DNA of 64,000 nucleotides from Actinospica sp035552695 (GCF_035552695.1 NZ_DASZKT010000113.1:1-64000), one strand, 5' to 3'; shown: positions 1-9,378, numbered from the stretch's first letter. Notes: a model not told the origin generated them from the letters alone. Program-made: numbers and translations.

Positions 1-268
1 CGGCTCGACCTACCTGCAGCTGCTCGAGCCGCTGCACGCCGAGTCGCCGATCGCCAAGTTCCTGGAGAAGAACGGCGAGGGCGTGCACCACGTGGCCTTC
101 GGGACCGCGGACGTGGTCGCCGAGACCGCCGCCGTCACCGATACCGGCGTACGCGCGCTCTACGAGGAGCCGCGGCACGGAACCTTCGGCTCGTCGATTA
201 ACTTCCTGCACCCGAAGGACTGCCAGGGCATTCTCACTGAGCTCGTGCAGTCCCCGGCCCACGAATAA
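1..268 (+). CDS. mce: Methylmalonyl-CoA epimerase, 3' part (5' end outside window)
   Basis: This is the last 88 codons of a vicinal-oxygen-chelate epimerase that interconverts (2S)- and (2R)-methylmalonyl-CoA, linking propionyl-CoA and ethylmalonyl-CoA metabolism to succinyl-CoA. The frame is open from base 2 to TAA at 266-268. Diagnostic pieces are GEGVHHVAF, which carries a metal-ligand His, and the C-terminal NFLHPKDCQGILTELVQ, which carries the final Glu ligand. Neighbouring ccrA and the distant ethylmalonyl-CoA mutase fit the same pathway. The 3' end is followed directly by a decayed copy of itself (273-396). The assignment from the C-terminal motifs is firm; the N-terminal half cannot be seen. 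Confidence 0.9.
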   Translation, partial: GSTYLQLLEPLHAESPIAKFLEKNGEGVHHVAFGTADVVAETAAVTDTGVRALYEEPRHGTFGSSINFLHPKDCQGILTELVQSPAHE

Positions 269-272
269 CGAG

Positions 273-396
273 CAGCCGCAGCACGGAACCTTCGGTTCAT
301 CGATGCAGCAACACCCAGCACCCCAAGGAGCAACATCCAGCACCCCAAGGACTGCCAGGGCAATCTCACGAAACTGGTACAGTCCCCGTCCCATGA
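273..396 (+). repeat. Degenerate tandem duplicate of the mce 3' end
   Basis: Bases from about 273 repeat the last 100 bases or so of mce (about 169-268) in the same orientation. Shared blocks include GCACGGAACCTTCGG, AAGGACTGCCAGGGCA and CAGTCCCCG. The copy is broken by changes and by an internal direct repeat of 22 bp in two near-identical units (308-329 and 330-351), so it no longer reads as epimerase. Its end provides the ATG at 393 of the next gene. Confidence 0.85.
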
Positions 397-773
397 GTGA
401 CGACGAACTCGCCGGGCTGGCCGGGCCGATCGGGCTCGGCCAGGGCGAGAAGGTGCCGAACCAGCTGCGGATCCTGGCGGCGCAGGAGAACCTGGGCACG
501 CTGCGGTCGGTGCACCGGCCGACCACCTGGCTCGGCAGGATCACCGTCCGGGGCCGGTTCTTCGTTTTCGACCAGGGCGTCGTGCTCGAGCAGGGGGACG
601 GGGCGCGGCTCATGCTGTTCCGGGTGGGCACGATGCGGATCAGGGAAATGGGCGGGATCTTCCTGCTCGCAGGGCCGCACGGGCGGGTCAAGTACGTGGC
701 CACGCAGTGGTCCGACGGCGGGGTGCTGGCCAACGCGCTGACCGGCTGGGCGCCCACACACCCGTGGCAGTAG
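393..773 (+). CDS. Small protein of unknown function
   Basis: This 126-residue protein begins MSDDELAGLAGPIGLG. I do not recognise a family. It has no signal peptide or clear membrane segment. It alternates charged and hydrophobic stretches (for example RITVRGRFFVFDQGVVLEQG and LMLFRVGTMRIREMGG) that look like a beta-rich, PH-like fold; that fold is a guess. The ATG at 393 was chosen because upstream codons back to 303 read through the decayed mce duplicate and have no family-like character. The ATG lies inside that duplicate and overlaps the fossil stop as ATGAGTGA. Confidence 0.6.
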   Translation: MSDDELAGLAGPIGLGQGEKVPNQLRILAAQENLGTLRSVHRPTTWLGRITVRGRFFVFDQGVVLEQGDGARLMLFRVGTMRIREMGGIFLLAGPHGRVKYVATQWSDGGVLANALTGWAPTHPWQ

Positions 774-836
774 GCGGACCCGGGTAGACTTTCCGGTCTG
801 GTTTCCATCCCAGTCCATTTCCGGAAGGGCCCCGAA

Positions 837-2933
837 TTGCCACAGCCCGACGCCGCGTCCGCCGAGATCGAGCGCGAGCAGCTGCACGTAGACCGCGTCT
901 ACGAACGCCTCGAGGCCACCCGCGCCCGGGCCCGCGCCTACGAGGCCGAGGGGCACCTCCGCGCGCAGTTCGGGCACGAGGGCGGGCTCGTCGAACGCGA
1001 CTCGATCGTCTACCAGGCGGCGATCTGGCTGCAGCGGCTCGACGCCGAGGAGGAGGGACTGGTCTTCGGCCGCCTCGACTTCGAGGACCGCGAGGTGCAG
1101 TACATCGGCCGGCTCGGCGTGCGCGACGAGGAGTACGAGCCGCTGACCGTCGACTGGCGTGCCCCGGCCGCGGCCGTGTTCTACCAGGCGACGCCGGTGG
1201 ACCGGCGCGGAGTGGTGCGCCGCCGCACGATCAAGAGCGCGGGCAAGCGGGTGACCCGGCTGGACGACGACCTCCTCGCGCCGGAGAGCCCGGTGGCCGG
1301 CGAGCTGACCGTGATCGGCGACGGCGCGCTGATGGCGGCGCTGACCCGCAAGCGCGGCACGGTCATGCACGACATCGTCGCCACCATCCAGCGCGAGCAG
1401 GACCTCGCGGTGCGCTCCCCCGGCGACGGCGCGACGCTGATCACCGGCGGTCCGGGCACCGGGAAGACGGCCGTGGCCCTGCACCGCGCCGCCTACCTGC
1501 TGTTCAACGAGCGGCGGCGCTTCGAGTCGGGCGGCGTGCTGATCGTCGGTCCGTCCCGGGTGTTCACCGCGTACGTCGAGCAGGTGCTGCCCTCGCTCGG
1601 CGAGCACACGGCCGCGCTTCGCTCCCTCGGCGAGCTGCTGGACGGGGTGCACGCGACGCGGCACGACCCGGCCGCGGTCGCGGCGGTCAAGGGCGGTATC
1701 ACGATGCTGTCGATCCTCGAGCGCGCGGTGCGCACCGCGCCGCCCGGGGTGCCGGAGACCTTCCGGACGACGTATCAGGGCAATGTCATCCATCTGGACC
1801 GGCGGGCGCTGGGCCGGGCGCGTTCCATCGCCCTCGGCCGCGGCAACTCGGCCGGCGGCGGCCCGCAGCCGAACGCGCAGCGCGCGCACGCCGCGACGGC
1901 GCTGCTGGAAGCCGCGTGGGAGCGGCTGCCGCGCGAACTGCGGGACCGGCGGCGGACCGAGCGCGCCCACTTCGACCGGGAGCTGCGCGACCGGAGCGAG
2001 TTCGACCTCTTCCTCGAGGAGTGGTGGCCGTACCGGAGCCCGGTCCAGGTGCTGCGCGGGCTCGCGGACGAGGCGACGCTCAAGGCCTTGGCAGGTCCGG
2101 ACCTGAGCGACGAGCAGATCCGGCTGCTGAGCGCGTCCTGGCAGCACGGGGACGACGACTGGTCGGTGGAGGACGTGCCGCTGCTGGCGGAACTCGACCA
2201 GGCGCTCGGCCCGGTCCCGGTCGAGGAACGCGAGCCGGAGGACCCCTTCGCGGACAACAGCGTGCTCGAGGTCTCCTCGTGGGTGGACCGCAACGCGGCG
2301 GCCAAGGGGGACGCCACCCGCGAGACCTACGCGCACGTGATCGTGGACGAGGCCCAGGACCTCTCGCCGATGCAGTGGCGGGTGCTCGGCCGGCTCGGGC
2401 GGCGCGCGTCCTGGACCGTGGTCGGCGACCCGGTGCAGTCCGCGTGGCCGGACCCGGAGGAGTCGCGGCAGGCGATGGAGCTCGCGCTCGGCGATCAGCG
2501 GCGCTACCGGCACGAGCTGCGGACCAACTACCGGAACTCGGCCGAGATCTACGAGTACGCGGCCCGCTTCGCCAAGCGCGCGATGCCGAACGCGGACCTG
2601 CCCGAGGCGGTCCGGAAGACGGGCTTCCCGCCGGAGGAGTTCGGCGACCTCGACGCGGCCGTACAGGCCGCTCTCGACGCGGTGGAGGGCACCGTTGGCG
2701 TCATCACGACGCTCGCGGCGTACGACAGGCTGTCCGCGCGACTGAGCCCCCTGCGCGAGGCCGAACCGCGCCTCATCGTGCTGACCGACCTGGACGCGAA
2801 GGGGCTCGAGTACGACGCGGCCGTGGTGGTCGACCCGGACGCGATCGCGGGCGAGTCCCCGGCCGGTCTTCGCACGCTCTACGTCGCGCTCACCCGGGCG
2901 ACGCAGCGGCTCTACGTGGTGACACGCGACTAG
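837..2933 (+). CDS. helR: HelR/HelD-type RNA polymerase recycling motor ATPase
   Basis: A 698-residue superfamily-1 helicase-like ATPase of the HelD class, which removes stalled or drug-bound RNA polymerase from DNA; actinobacterial HelR members protect against rifamycins. Seen here: an N-terminal coiled segment (about 1-45), TVDWRAPAAAVFYQ (about 104-117) typical of the family, Walker A GGPGTGKT at about 204-211, Walker B VIVDEAQDLSP at about 500-510, and a C-terminal VALTRATQRLYV helicase motif. Length matches actinobacterial HelD/HelR (about 700-740). The TTG start is supported by GGAAGG about 10 bases upstream. I see no palindromic rifamycin-associated element in the short upstream gap. 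HelR rather than another HelD subclass is likely but not proven. Confidence 0.85.
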   Translation: MPQPDAASAEIEREQLHVDRVYERLEATRARARAYEAEGHLRAQFGHEGGLVERDSIVYQAAIWLQRLDAEEEGLVFGRLDFEDREVQYIGRLGVRDEEYEPLTVDWRAPAAAVFYQATPVDRRGVVRRRTIKSAGKRVTRLDDDLLAPESPVAGELTVIGDGALMAALTRKRGTVMHDIVATIQREQDLAVRSPGDGATLITGGPGTGKTAVALHRAAYLLFNERRRFESGGVLIVGPSRVFTAYVEQVLPSLGEHTAALRSLGELLDGVHATRHDPAAVAAVKGGITMLSILERAVRTAPPGVPETFRTTYQGNVIHLDRRALGRARSIALGRGNSAGGGPQPNAQRAHAATALLEAAWERLPRELRDRRRTERAHFDRELRDRSEFDLFLEEWWPYRSPVQVLRGLADEATLKALAGPDLSDEQIRLLSASWQHGDDDWSVEDVPLLAELDQALGPVPVEEREPEDPFADNSVLEVSSWVDRNAAAKGDATRETYAHVIVDEAQDLSPMQWRVLGRLGRRASWTVVGDPVQSAWPDPEESRQAMELALGDQRRYRHELRTNYRNSAEIYEYAARFAKRAMPNADLPEAVRKTGFPPEEFGDLDAAVQAALDAVEGTVGVITTLAAYDRLSARLSPLREAEPRLIVLTDLDAKGLEYDAAVVVDPDAIAGESPAGLRTLYVALTRATQRLYVVTRD

Positions 2934-2952
2934 CCATCCGTGCAGGCGGTAA

Positions 2953-2982
2953 GGCTGAGGCCGCAAAAAGGTGGCCTCAGCC
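2953..2982 (+). terminator. Hairpin terminator after helR
   Basis: A perfect 10-bp stem (GGCTGAGGCC / GGCCTCAGCC) with a 10-base A-rich loop starts 20 bases after the helR stop. There is no T-tract, as is common for actinomycete terminators. Confidence 0.75.
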
Positions 2983-3071
2983 CCTAGCCAACGCGGACCC
3001 GGATCGGCATAGTTACCCGCAAGTAGCAACGCCGCTGCTCTAGCGACCATCCATCCGGAGGCCGACACCCC

Positions 3072-4415
3072 ATGAGCATTGAAGAGATCCGCGCTGCCGT
3101 CCTGAGCGGCACCGCGACGCCCGAGGACTACGCCCGGCTGCCGCTGCCCGACTCGTACCGCGCGGTGACCGTGCACGCGGACGAGGTCGGCATGTTCGAG
3201 GGCCAGACCACCCGGGAGAAGGACCCGCGCAAGTCGCTGCACCTGGACGACGTGCCGCTGCCCGAGCTCGGCCCGGGCGAGGCCCTGGTCGCGGTGATGG
3301 CCAGCGCGATCAACTACAACACCGTCTGGACCTCGATCTTCGAGCCGGTGCCGACCTTCGCCTTCCTGCGCAAGTACGGCCGGCTCTCCGCGCTGACCAA
3401 GCGGCACGACCTGCCGTACCACATCATCGGCTCCGACCTGTCGGGCGTGGTGCTGCGCACCGGCGCCGGGGTGAACAAGTGGAAGCCGGGCGACGAGGTC
3501 GTGGCGCACTGCCAGTCCGTCGAGCTGGAGGACGCCGCCGGGCACAACGACACGATGCTGGACCCGGAGCAGCGCATCTGGGGCTTCGAGACCAACTTCG
3601 GCGGCCTGGCCGAGATCGCGCTGGTCAAGACGAACCAGCTGATGCCGAAGCCGGGCCACCTGACCTGGGAGGAGGCGGCGAGCCCCGGCCTGGTCAACTC
3701 GACCGCGTACCGGCAGCTGGTCTCCCGCAACGGCGCCGGGATGAAGCAGGGCGACGTCGTGCTCATCTGGGGCGCCTCCGGCGGCCTCGGCTCGTACGCC
3801 ACCCAGTACGCGCTGAACGGCGGCGCGACCCCGGTCTGCGTCGTCTCCTCGCCGCAGAAGGCTGAGATCTGCCGCGCGATGGGCGCCGAGCTGATCATCG
3901 ACCGGAACGCCGAGGGCTACCGGTTCTGGTCGGACCCGCACACGCAGAATCCCAAGGAGTGGCAGCGTTTCGGCGCCAGGATCCGGGAGCTGACCGGGGG
4001 TGAGGACCCGGACATCGTGTTCGAACACCCGGGCCGGGAGACCTTCGGCGCCTCGGTGTACGTGGCCAGGCGCGGCGGCACTATCGTCACCTGCGCCTCG
4101 ACGAGCGGCTTCCAGCACGAGTACGACAACCGGTACCTCTGGATGAACCTGAAGCGGATCGTCGGCTCGCACTTCGCGAACTACCGGGAGGCCTGGGAGG
4201 CGAACCGGCTGATCCAGAAGGGGATGATCCACCCCACGCTCTCCCGCAGCTACACCCTCGAGAACGCCGGCCAGGCGGCCTTCGACGTCCATCGCAATCT
4301 GCATCAGGGCAAAGTCGGGGTACTGTGTCTTGCACCGGGCGAGGGACTCGGCGTCCGTGACGCCGCGTTGCGCGATCGTCACCGGAGCGAGATCGATCGC
4401 TTCCGAGACGTCTAG
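3072..4415 (+). CDS. ccrA: Crotonyl-CoA carboxylase/reductase
   Basis: A 447-residue medium-chain dehydrogenase/reductase that reductively carboxylates crotonyl-CoA to (2S)-ethylmalonyl-CoA with NADPH and CO2. This is the key step of the ethylmalonyl-CoA pathway and a source of polyketide extender units. CO2-pocket residues known for the family are present: Asn81 (SAINYNTVW), the Phe-Glu pair at about 172-173 (WGFETNFGG) and His at about 367 (VGSHFANYREAW). The NADPH site IWGASGGLGSYA is clear. Full family length is seen; ATG follows a GGAG about 13 bases upstream. Partners in the window are mce, the 3-hydroxybutyryl-CoA dehydrogenase at 33986 and ethylmalonyl-CoA mutase at 38011. Confidence 0.95.
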   Translation: MSIEEIRAAVLSGTATPEDYARLPLPDSYRAVTVHADEVGMFEGQTTREKDPRKSLHLDDVPLPELGPGEALVAVMASAINYNTVWTSIFEPVPTFAFLRKYGRLSALTKRHDLPYHIIGSDLSGVVLRTGAGVNKWKPGDEVVAHCQSVELEDAAGHNDTMLDPEQRIWGFETNFGGLAEIALVKTNQLMPKPGHLTWEEAASPGLVNSTAYRQLVSRNGAGMKQGDVVLIWGASGGLGSYATQYALNGGATPVCVVSSPQKAEICRAMGAELIIDRNAEGYRFWSDPHTQNPKEWQRFGARIRELTGGEDPDIVFEHPGRETFGASVYVARRGGTIVTCASTSGFQHEYDNRYLWMNLKRIVGSHFANYREAWEANRLIQKGMIHPTLSRSYTLENAGQAAFDVHRNLHQGKVGVLCLAPGEGLGVRDAALRDRHRSEIDRFRDV

Positions 4416-4450
4416 AGCCGGAGCCCGGTCATCTGACACCATAGGCACTC

Positions 4451-7400
4451 ATGGGATACGGGCGCGTGGACGAACGGACCTCGTACGGTTCACGCCCCCA
4501 CCATGCCTATTCCGGCAACGGCGGGTACCCGGAGAACTACCCCGGGCAGCCCGGCATGCCGCCGCAGGCCCCGCCGCCGCAGCAGGAGCAGCTGAGCTAC
4601 AACCGCTACGAGGTGGACGCGCACCTCGACGAGATCGAGGCAGAGCTCACCCGGCTGCGGGAGGAGCGGGACGAGGCGGTCAACCACGCCGAGGACCTGG
4701 CCTACCAGATCGAGGTGCTGCGCTCGAAGCTGCACGAGTTCCGGCGCGGCCTGCACCCGCAGTTCAACAACATCTCCGGCCGGGTCGACCAGATGATGCG
4801 CAACGCGCAGCAGCAGGCCGACCAGCTGCGCGCGCAGGCCCAGCAGGAGGCGCAGCGGCTGCACTCCGAGGTGGCCGAGCGCCGGGCGCTGCTCGAGACG
4901 GAGCTCGCCGAGCGCAGGCAGGGCGTCGAGGCGCAGGTCAACGAGTCGGTCGCGTGGGCCGAGCGGGTGCGCAGCGAGGCCGACCAGCTGCGGCACCGGG
5001 CCATCGAGGAGGCCAGGGCGCAGGCGGCCGAGGAGATCAGGGCCCTGCGTGAGCAGGCGCAGGCCGAGGTGATGCGGGCGCAGGAGTTCGCCAACCAGAT
5101 CAGGGCCCAGGCACAGGCCGAGGTCGACGCGGGCCTCGCCGAGGCGCGCAAGCGGGTGTCCGACGGCGAGCAGCGGGCGGTGGCGCTGCAGGAGGCCGCG
5201 GCGAAGCAGAACGCCTCCGCGTCCACCAGCGCGCAGAAGCTGTTGACGATGGCTCAGACCGAGGCCACCCGGGTGCAGGCGGAGGCCGAGGAGGTCGCCT
5301 CCCAGCTGCGCGCCGCCGCCGACCAGGCCGCGGTGAATCTCAAGGCGGAGTCGACCGCGGAGGCGCGCCGGCAGATCGACGAGGCGACCGCCGAAGCGGC
5401 CCGGATAAGGGCCATGGTTCAGGCCGAGACCACCGAGCTGCGTGAGACTACTGAGACGAACGCGGCTCGGTTGCGTGAGTACACAGACAGCGAGTCCACC
5501 CGGCGGCTCGCGGTGGCGGATCAGGACGCTGCGAGGGCGCGGGCCGAAGCCGAGGCGCGCGCCGCGGAGCTCACCGCCGAGGCGAACGCGACGGCGCTCG
5601 CGGTGCGCGAGAGGGCGCGCGCGGAGGCCGAGCACACCACCCAGAACGCCACCGCGGTCGGGGCCCGGCTGCGCACCGAGGCCGAGCAGGCCGCCGCGAA
5701 GCTCCGCGCCGCGGCCGAGGAGCAGGCCCGGTTGATCGGCGCCGAGGCCGCGTCGCAGGCCGCGACGACGCGCGAGACCGCGGACCTGGCCGCGGCCGAG
5801 CGCGAGGAGCAGGCCGCGCGGGCGTTGGCCGACGCGGCGGCCGAGGCCGAGCGCGCCATCGCCGAGGCCCGCGCGTCGGCGCAGGCGCTGAGCGACGACG
5901 CCGCCGCGGATCTGGAGCACCGGCAGAACGAGACCGCGCGGCTGCGCGAGGAGGCCGGGCAGCTGCACACCGACGCGCAGCGGCTGCAGGGCGAGGCCGC
6001 GGGCCTGCACGAGGAGGCCTCGGGCGCGCACGGCGTGGCCACCGCCGCGGCGAAGGAGATCACCGACCAGGCGTCGGCCGAGGCGACCGCGCGGCTCGAG
6101 GCGGCGCGGGCGGAGGCCGAGCGGCTCGTCAACGAGTCGACCGAGGCGGCCGAGTCGCTGCGGGTCACCACCCAGACGGCGGCCGACAAGCTGGCCGCGG
6201 AGTCCACCGCCAAGGCGACGAAGCTGGTCGAAGAGGCGAGCGCCGCCGCGGAGAAGGCCATAGAGGACGCCCGGGCGGCGGCGAACACGCTGCGCTCGGA
6301 GGCCGAGGCCGACGCGGCCAAGCAGCGTCGGGACGCCGCCGAGGAAGCCGACAAGATCCGCACGGACACCGAGGCCGGCGCGGAGACCATGCGCGACGCC
6401 GCGCGCAAGGAGGTCGCGGCGCTCCGCGCGAAGAACGAGGAGCAGATCGCGGCCAAGACGGCCGAGGCCGAGCGCACGGCGACCGAGAAGCTCGCCGAGG
6501 CGCAGCGCTCCGCCGACGCGCTCAAGCAGACCGCGGTGGCCGAGGGCGACACCCTGCGCGAGGCCGCGAAGGCGGAGGCCGCGCGGCTGCGCGAGCAGGC
6601 CGAGGCGGACGCGGGGTCGATCCGGGCCCGCGCCGAAGGGATGATCTCCTCCGCGCAGCAGGAGGCCGCGACGGTCAAGGCCGAGGCGGAGACCGCCGCG
6701 CTGACACTGAAGCAGCAGGCTGACAAGGCGCTCGCCGACGCCCGCGCGGACGGCGAGCGTTCGCTGGGCGAGGCCAGGACCGAGGCGCAGCGGCTGCGCG
6801 AGGAGGCGGCGGCCGAGACCAAGGCGCTGCGGGACAAGGCGGACGCGGACACCACCGCGCTGCGCGAGCGGACCGACGCCGAGACGGCCGAGCAGCGCGC
6901 CAAGGCCGCCGAGGACGCGCGGCGGATGCGGGACGAGGCCAAGGCCGAGGCGACCCGGCTGCGCGAGGACGCCATGTCGGTCGCCGCCAAGGCCAAGGTC
7001 GACGCGGAGAAGCTCACCAAGGACACGATCCGGGAGAACGCGGAGGCCATCCAGGCCGCGCGGGACGAGGTGGGCAGGATCCGGGCCAGTGCGGACGGCG
7101 TGCTGGAGAACGCCAAGAAGCAGGCCGAGGAGAAGCTCGAGGACGCCCGTCGGCGCGCCGAGAAGGCCGTGGACGACGCGAGCGCCGCCGCCGAGCAGTC
7201 CCGCAAGCAGGCCATGGAGAAGCTCACCAGGGCCGGCAGCGAGGCGGACGAACTGGTCGTCACCGCGCGTCAGGAGGCTGCGAAGATCGCCGCGGGCGCC
7301 GCGGCGAACGCGGAGAACTCCAGGGCCGAGGCGCGCTCCGCGGCGGACAAGATCACCGCCGACGCGCGCGCGGAGGTGGACCGGATCCGGGCGGGCGCCG

Positions 7401-7957
7401 AGGGCATCACGGACAAGGCGCAGGCGGACGCGACCAAGCTGCTCACCGACACCCGGGCGCAGGCCGAGCGGCTCGGCTCGGACGCGAGCGCGCAGGCCGA
7501 CCGGACCACCGGGGACGCCAGGAAGAAGGCCGCCGACACGCTGCAGACCGCGGCGCGGCAGGCGGACGAGCTCGTCGCGCAGGCGCGCCGGGAGCTCGAG
7601 GACGCGCGCAAGGAGGCGGCCAAGACGCTCGCCGAGGCGCACGCGGGCGCGGACAAGCTGCGCAACACCGTCGCCGACCAGGTGGCGACCGCGCAGCGGG
7701 AGGCGCAGCGGCTGCGGCAGGAGGCCGCGGCCGAGACCTCCGCGCTCAAGGCCTCGGCGGAGAAGGCCGCCGACGCCATGGTGGCCAAGGCCAGGACCGA
7801 GGCCGACAAGTCCAAGGCCGAGGCGCAGCGCGACGTCGACGCCATGATCCGGCGCCGGGACGCGATCACCGACGAGATGGCCCGGGTGCAGGGCGTGCTG
7901 GACGCGCTCACCGGTCCGCTGCCCGGGTTCTCGGCCGACACACCGAAGAAGCAGTAG
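4451..7957 (+). CDS. scy: Scy, polar-growth coiled-coil scaffold protein
   Basis: A 1168-residue, almost wholly coiled-coil protein rich in Ala, Glu, Arg and Lys. The N-terminus is Gly/Pro/Gln-rich, then comes a DivIVA-like conserved segment (about 50-100, with RYEVDAHLDEIEAEL and AEDLAYQIEVLRSKLHE), then about 1000 residues of heptad/hendecad repeats with many AEAE.R.R units. Scy assembles at hyphal tips and organises DivIVA and FilP during polar growth and branching. Identification rests on the conserved N-terminus, size and its position immediately before filP. Composition bias produces long open frames on the opposite strand; these are not genes. Confidence 0.92.
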   Translation: MGYGRVDERTSYGSRPHHAYSGNGGYPENYPGQPGMPPQAPPPQQEQLSYNRYEVDAHLDEIEAELTRLREERDEAVNHAEDLAYQIEVLRSKLHEFRRGLHPQFNNISGRVDQMMRNAQQQADQLRAQAQQEAQRLHSEVAERRALLETELAERRQGVEAQVNESVAWAERVRSEADQLRHRAIEEARAQAAEEIRALREQAQAEVMRAQEFANQIRAQAQAEVDAGLAEARKRVSDGEQRAVALQEAAAKQNASASTSAQKLLTMAQTEATRVQAEAEEVASQLRAAADQAAVNLKAESTAEARRQIDEATAEAARIRAMVQAETTELRETTETNAARLREYTDSESTRRLAVADQDAARARAEAEARAAELTAEANATALAVRERARAEAEHTTQNATAVGARLRTEAEQAAAKLRAAAEEQARLIGAEAASQAATTRETADLAAAEREEQAARALADAAAEAERAIAEARASAQALSDDAAADLEHRQNETARLREEAGQLHTDAQRLQGEAAGLHEEASGAHGVATAAAKEITDQASAEATARLEAARAEAERLVNESTEAAESLRVTTQTAADKLAAESTAKATKLVEEASAAAEKAIEDARAAANTLRSEAEADAAKQRRDAAEEADKIRTDTEAGAETMRDAARKEVAALRAKNEEQIAAKTAEAERTATEKLAEAQRSADALKQTAVAEGDTLREAAKAEAARLREQAEADAGSIRARAEGMISSAQQEAATVKAEAETAALTLKQQADKALADARADGERSLGEARTEAQRLREEAAAETKALRDKADADTTALRERTDAETAEQRAKAAEDARRMRDEAKAEATRLREDAMSVAAKAKVDAEKLTKDTIRENAEAIQAARDEVGRIRASADGVLENAKKQAEEKLEDARRRAEKAVDDASAAAEQSRKQAMEKLTRAGSEADELVVTARQEAAKIAAGAAANAENSRAEARSAADKITADARAEVDRIRAGAEGITDKAQADATKLLTDTRAQAERLGSDASAQADRTTGDARKKAADTLQTAARQADELVAQARRELEDARKEAAKTLAEAHAGADKLRNTVADQVATAQREAQRLRQEAAAETSALKASAEKAADAMVAKARTEADKSKAEAQRDVDAMIRRRDAITDEMARVQGVLDALTGPLPGFSADTPKKQ

Positions 7958-8271
7958 CGTCGCGAGCCTGCTGGGACGGAGGACGCGCACGTGTATCGCG
8001 AACGTGTAACAGTACGAAGGACCGGGAGGTCGATGGGTTCCACTGAGTCGACCGACAGATAATGTGATGACGCTGCGGCGCCACTCCTCCAGGTGGGATG
8101 CCGACGCGAATCCGCTCGACGCGTACACACCAGGCTCGGAATCGTGACAGGATTGCCCGAGACCTCCCACGACGTACGCCGCTAGACCAGACACTGTGCC
8201 GACAGCCGTACCGCCGGGCCAGCCGAAAGATTCGACCTACCCTCGACGGTCAAGTCAGAGACGGAAAGTAG
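7958..8271. other. scy-filP intergenic region, 314 bp
   Basis: No convincing gene is present. It is less GC-rich than its surroundings around 8055-8070 (GACAGATAATGTGATGA), a plausible promoter area for filP, but I cannot assign a -35/-10 pair. The filP ribosome site GGAAAG lies just before 8272. Confidence 0.5.
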
Positions 8272-9225
8272 ATGAGCGAGACCACCTCTCCCCTCGGCCT
8301 CGAAGTCGTTCGCAGGGGCTACGACGTCGCCCAGACGAACGAGCGTGTCACGAAGCTGACCACGGAGCGAGACACCGCGCACACGCGGGTGTCGGCGCTG
8401 GAGAAGCGGATCGAGGAGCTCCACCTGGAGAACCAGTCCGTGCAGGCCCAGCTGTCCGACTCCGAACCCTCCTACGCCGGTCTCGGCGCCCGGGTCGAGA
8501 AGATCCTGCGCCTGGCCGAGGAGGAGGCGAAGGACCTTCGCGAGGAGGCCCGCCGCGCCGCCGACCAGCACCGCGAGCTGGCCGAGCAGGCCGCCGCGCA
8601 GGTGCGCACCGACGCCGAGAACTACGGCAAGGAAGTCCGTGCCAAGGCCGAGGCCGAGGGCGTGCGGACGAACGAGCGCGCCAAGGAGGAGGCGAACCAG
8701 ACCCGCGCGGACGCGGCCAAGGACGCCGCCGCCAAGCGGGCCGAGGCCGAGGCGCACTACGAGGAGATCCGGGCGTCGGCCGCGGCCGCCGCGACCGACT
8801 TCGAGACCAAGCTCGCCAAGCGGCGCGAGCAGTCCGAGCGCGACCTGGCTGCGCGTCAGGCCAAGGCCGAGAAGCACCTGGCCGAGGTCGAGACCCGCAG
8901 CGAGCAGATCCGCCTCGAGGCCGAGAAGATGCGCACCGACGCCGAGCGCCGCGCGCGTCAGACCATTGAGACCGCGCAGCGCCAGGCGGACGACATCATC
9001 GCCGACGCCCGGGCCAAGACCGACCGGATCCGCTCGGAGGCCGAGCGCGAGCTGGCGGCCCTGACGCACCGCCGCGACTCGATCAACGCCCAGCTGCACA
9101 ACGTGCGCGAGATGCTCGCCACGCTCACCGGCGGCGCCGCGGGCGGCGCCCTGGCCGGCCTGATGGGCGGCGGCGTCGGCACCGACGACAACGCCGACGA
9201 CTCCGTTCCGGCGCAGTCCCGGTAG
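8272..9225 (+). CDS. filP: FilP, intermediate-filament-like protein
   Basis: A 317-residue coiled-coil protein, close to the usual FilP length (about 310). It starts MSETTSPLGLEVVRRGYDVA, a DivIVA/FilP-type N-terminus, followed by Ala/Glu/Arg heptads (about 25-285) and a short Gly/Ala-rich C-terminus. FilP forms cytoplasmic networks that stiffen hyphae and interacts with Scy and DivIVA. GGAAAG precedes the ATG. Adjacency to scy in the same order as in Streptomyces supports the call; a strong 15-bp hairpin terminates the unit. Confidence 0.92.
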   Translation: MSETTSPLGLEVVRRGYDVAQTNERVTKLTTERDTAHTRVSALEKRIEELHLENQSVQAQLSDSEPSYAGLGARVEKILRLAEEEAKDLREEARRAADQHRELAEQAAAQVRTDAENYGKEVRAKAEAEGVRTNERAKEEANQTRADAAKDAAAKRAEAEAHYEEIRASAAAAATDFETKLAKRREQSERDLAARQAKAEKHLAEVETRSEQIRLEAEKMRTDAERRARQTIETAQRQADDIIADARAKTDRIRSEAERELAALTHRRDSINAQLHNVREMLATLTGGAAGGALAGLMGGGVGTDDNADDSVPAQSR

Positions 9226-9272
9226 GCTCACGCGGTCGTCGATCCCGGCGGTTCGGTTCGACCGTACGACTG

Positions 9273-9314
9273 CGAGGATCCCCTGGGTGGACGCGTCCGC
9301 CCAGGGGATCCTCG
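9273..9314 (+). terminator. Terminator after filP
   Basis: A perfect 15-bp stem, 9273-9287 with 9300-9314 (CGAGGATCCCCTGGG and its complement). The 12-base loop contains the palindrome GGACGCGTCC. It lies 48 bases after the filP stop. Confidence 0.88.
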
Positions 9315-9378
9315 TCGTTCCCGGGTCGGCCACCCCGCTCCCGCCCCGCCCGGCTTCTCCCCTTTATGCTCTTGAACC

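Noticed and set aside
774..836. Rifamycin-associated element before helR
   Set aside because: No long inverted repeat of the expected type is present in the 63-base gap.
366..4448. Open frame of 1360 codons on the minus strand
   Set aside because: It lies opposite helR and ccrA, whose motifs are unambiguous; composition is Arg/Leu/Val/Gly-rich as expected from high-GC antisense.
4490..8194. Open frame of 1234 codons on the minus strand opposite scy
   Set aside because: It mirrors the repetitive Ala/Glu/Arg codons of Scy and has no domain; an antisense shadow.
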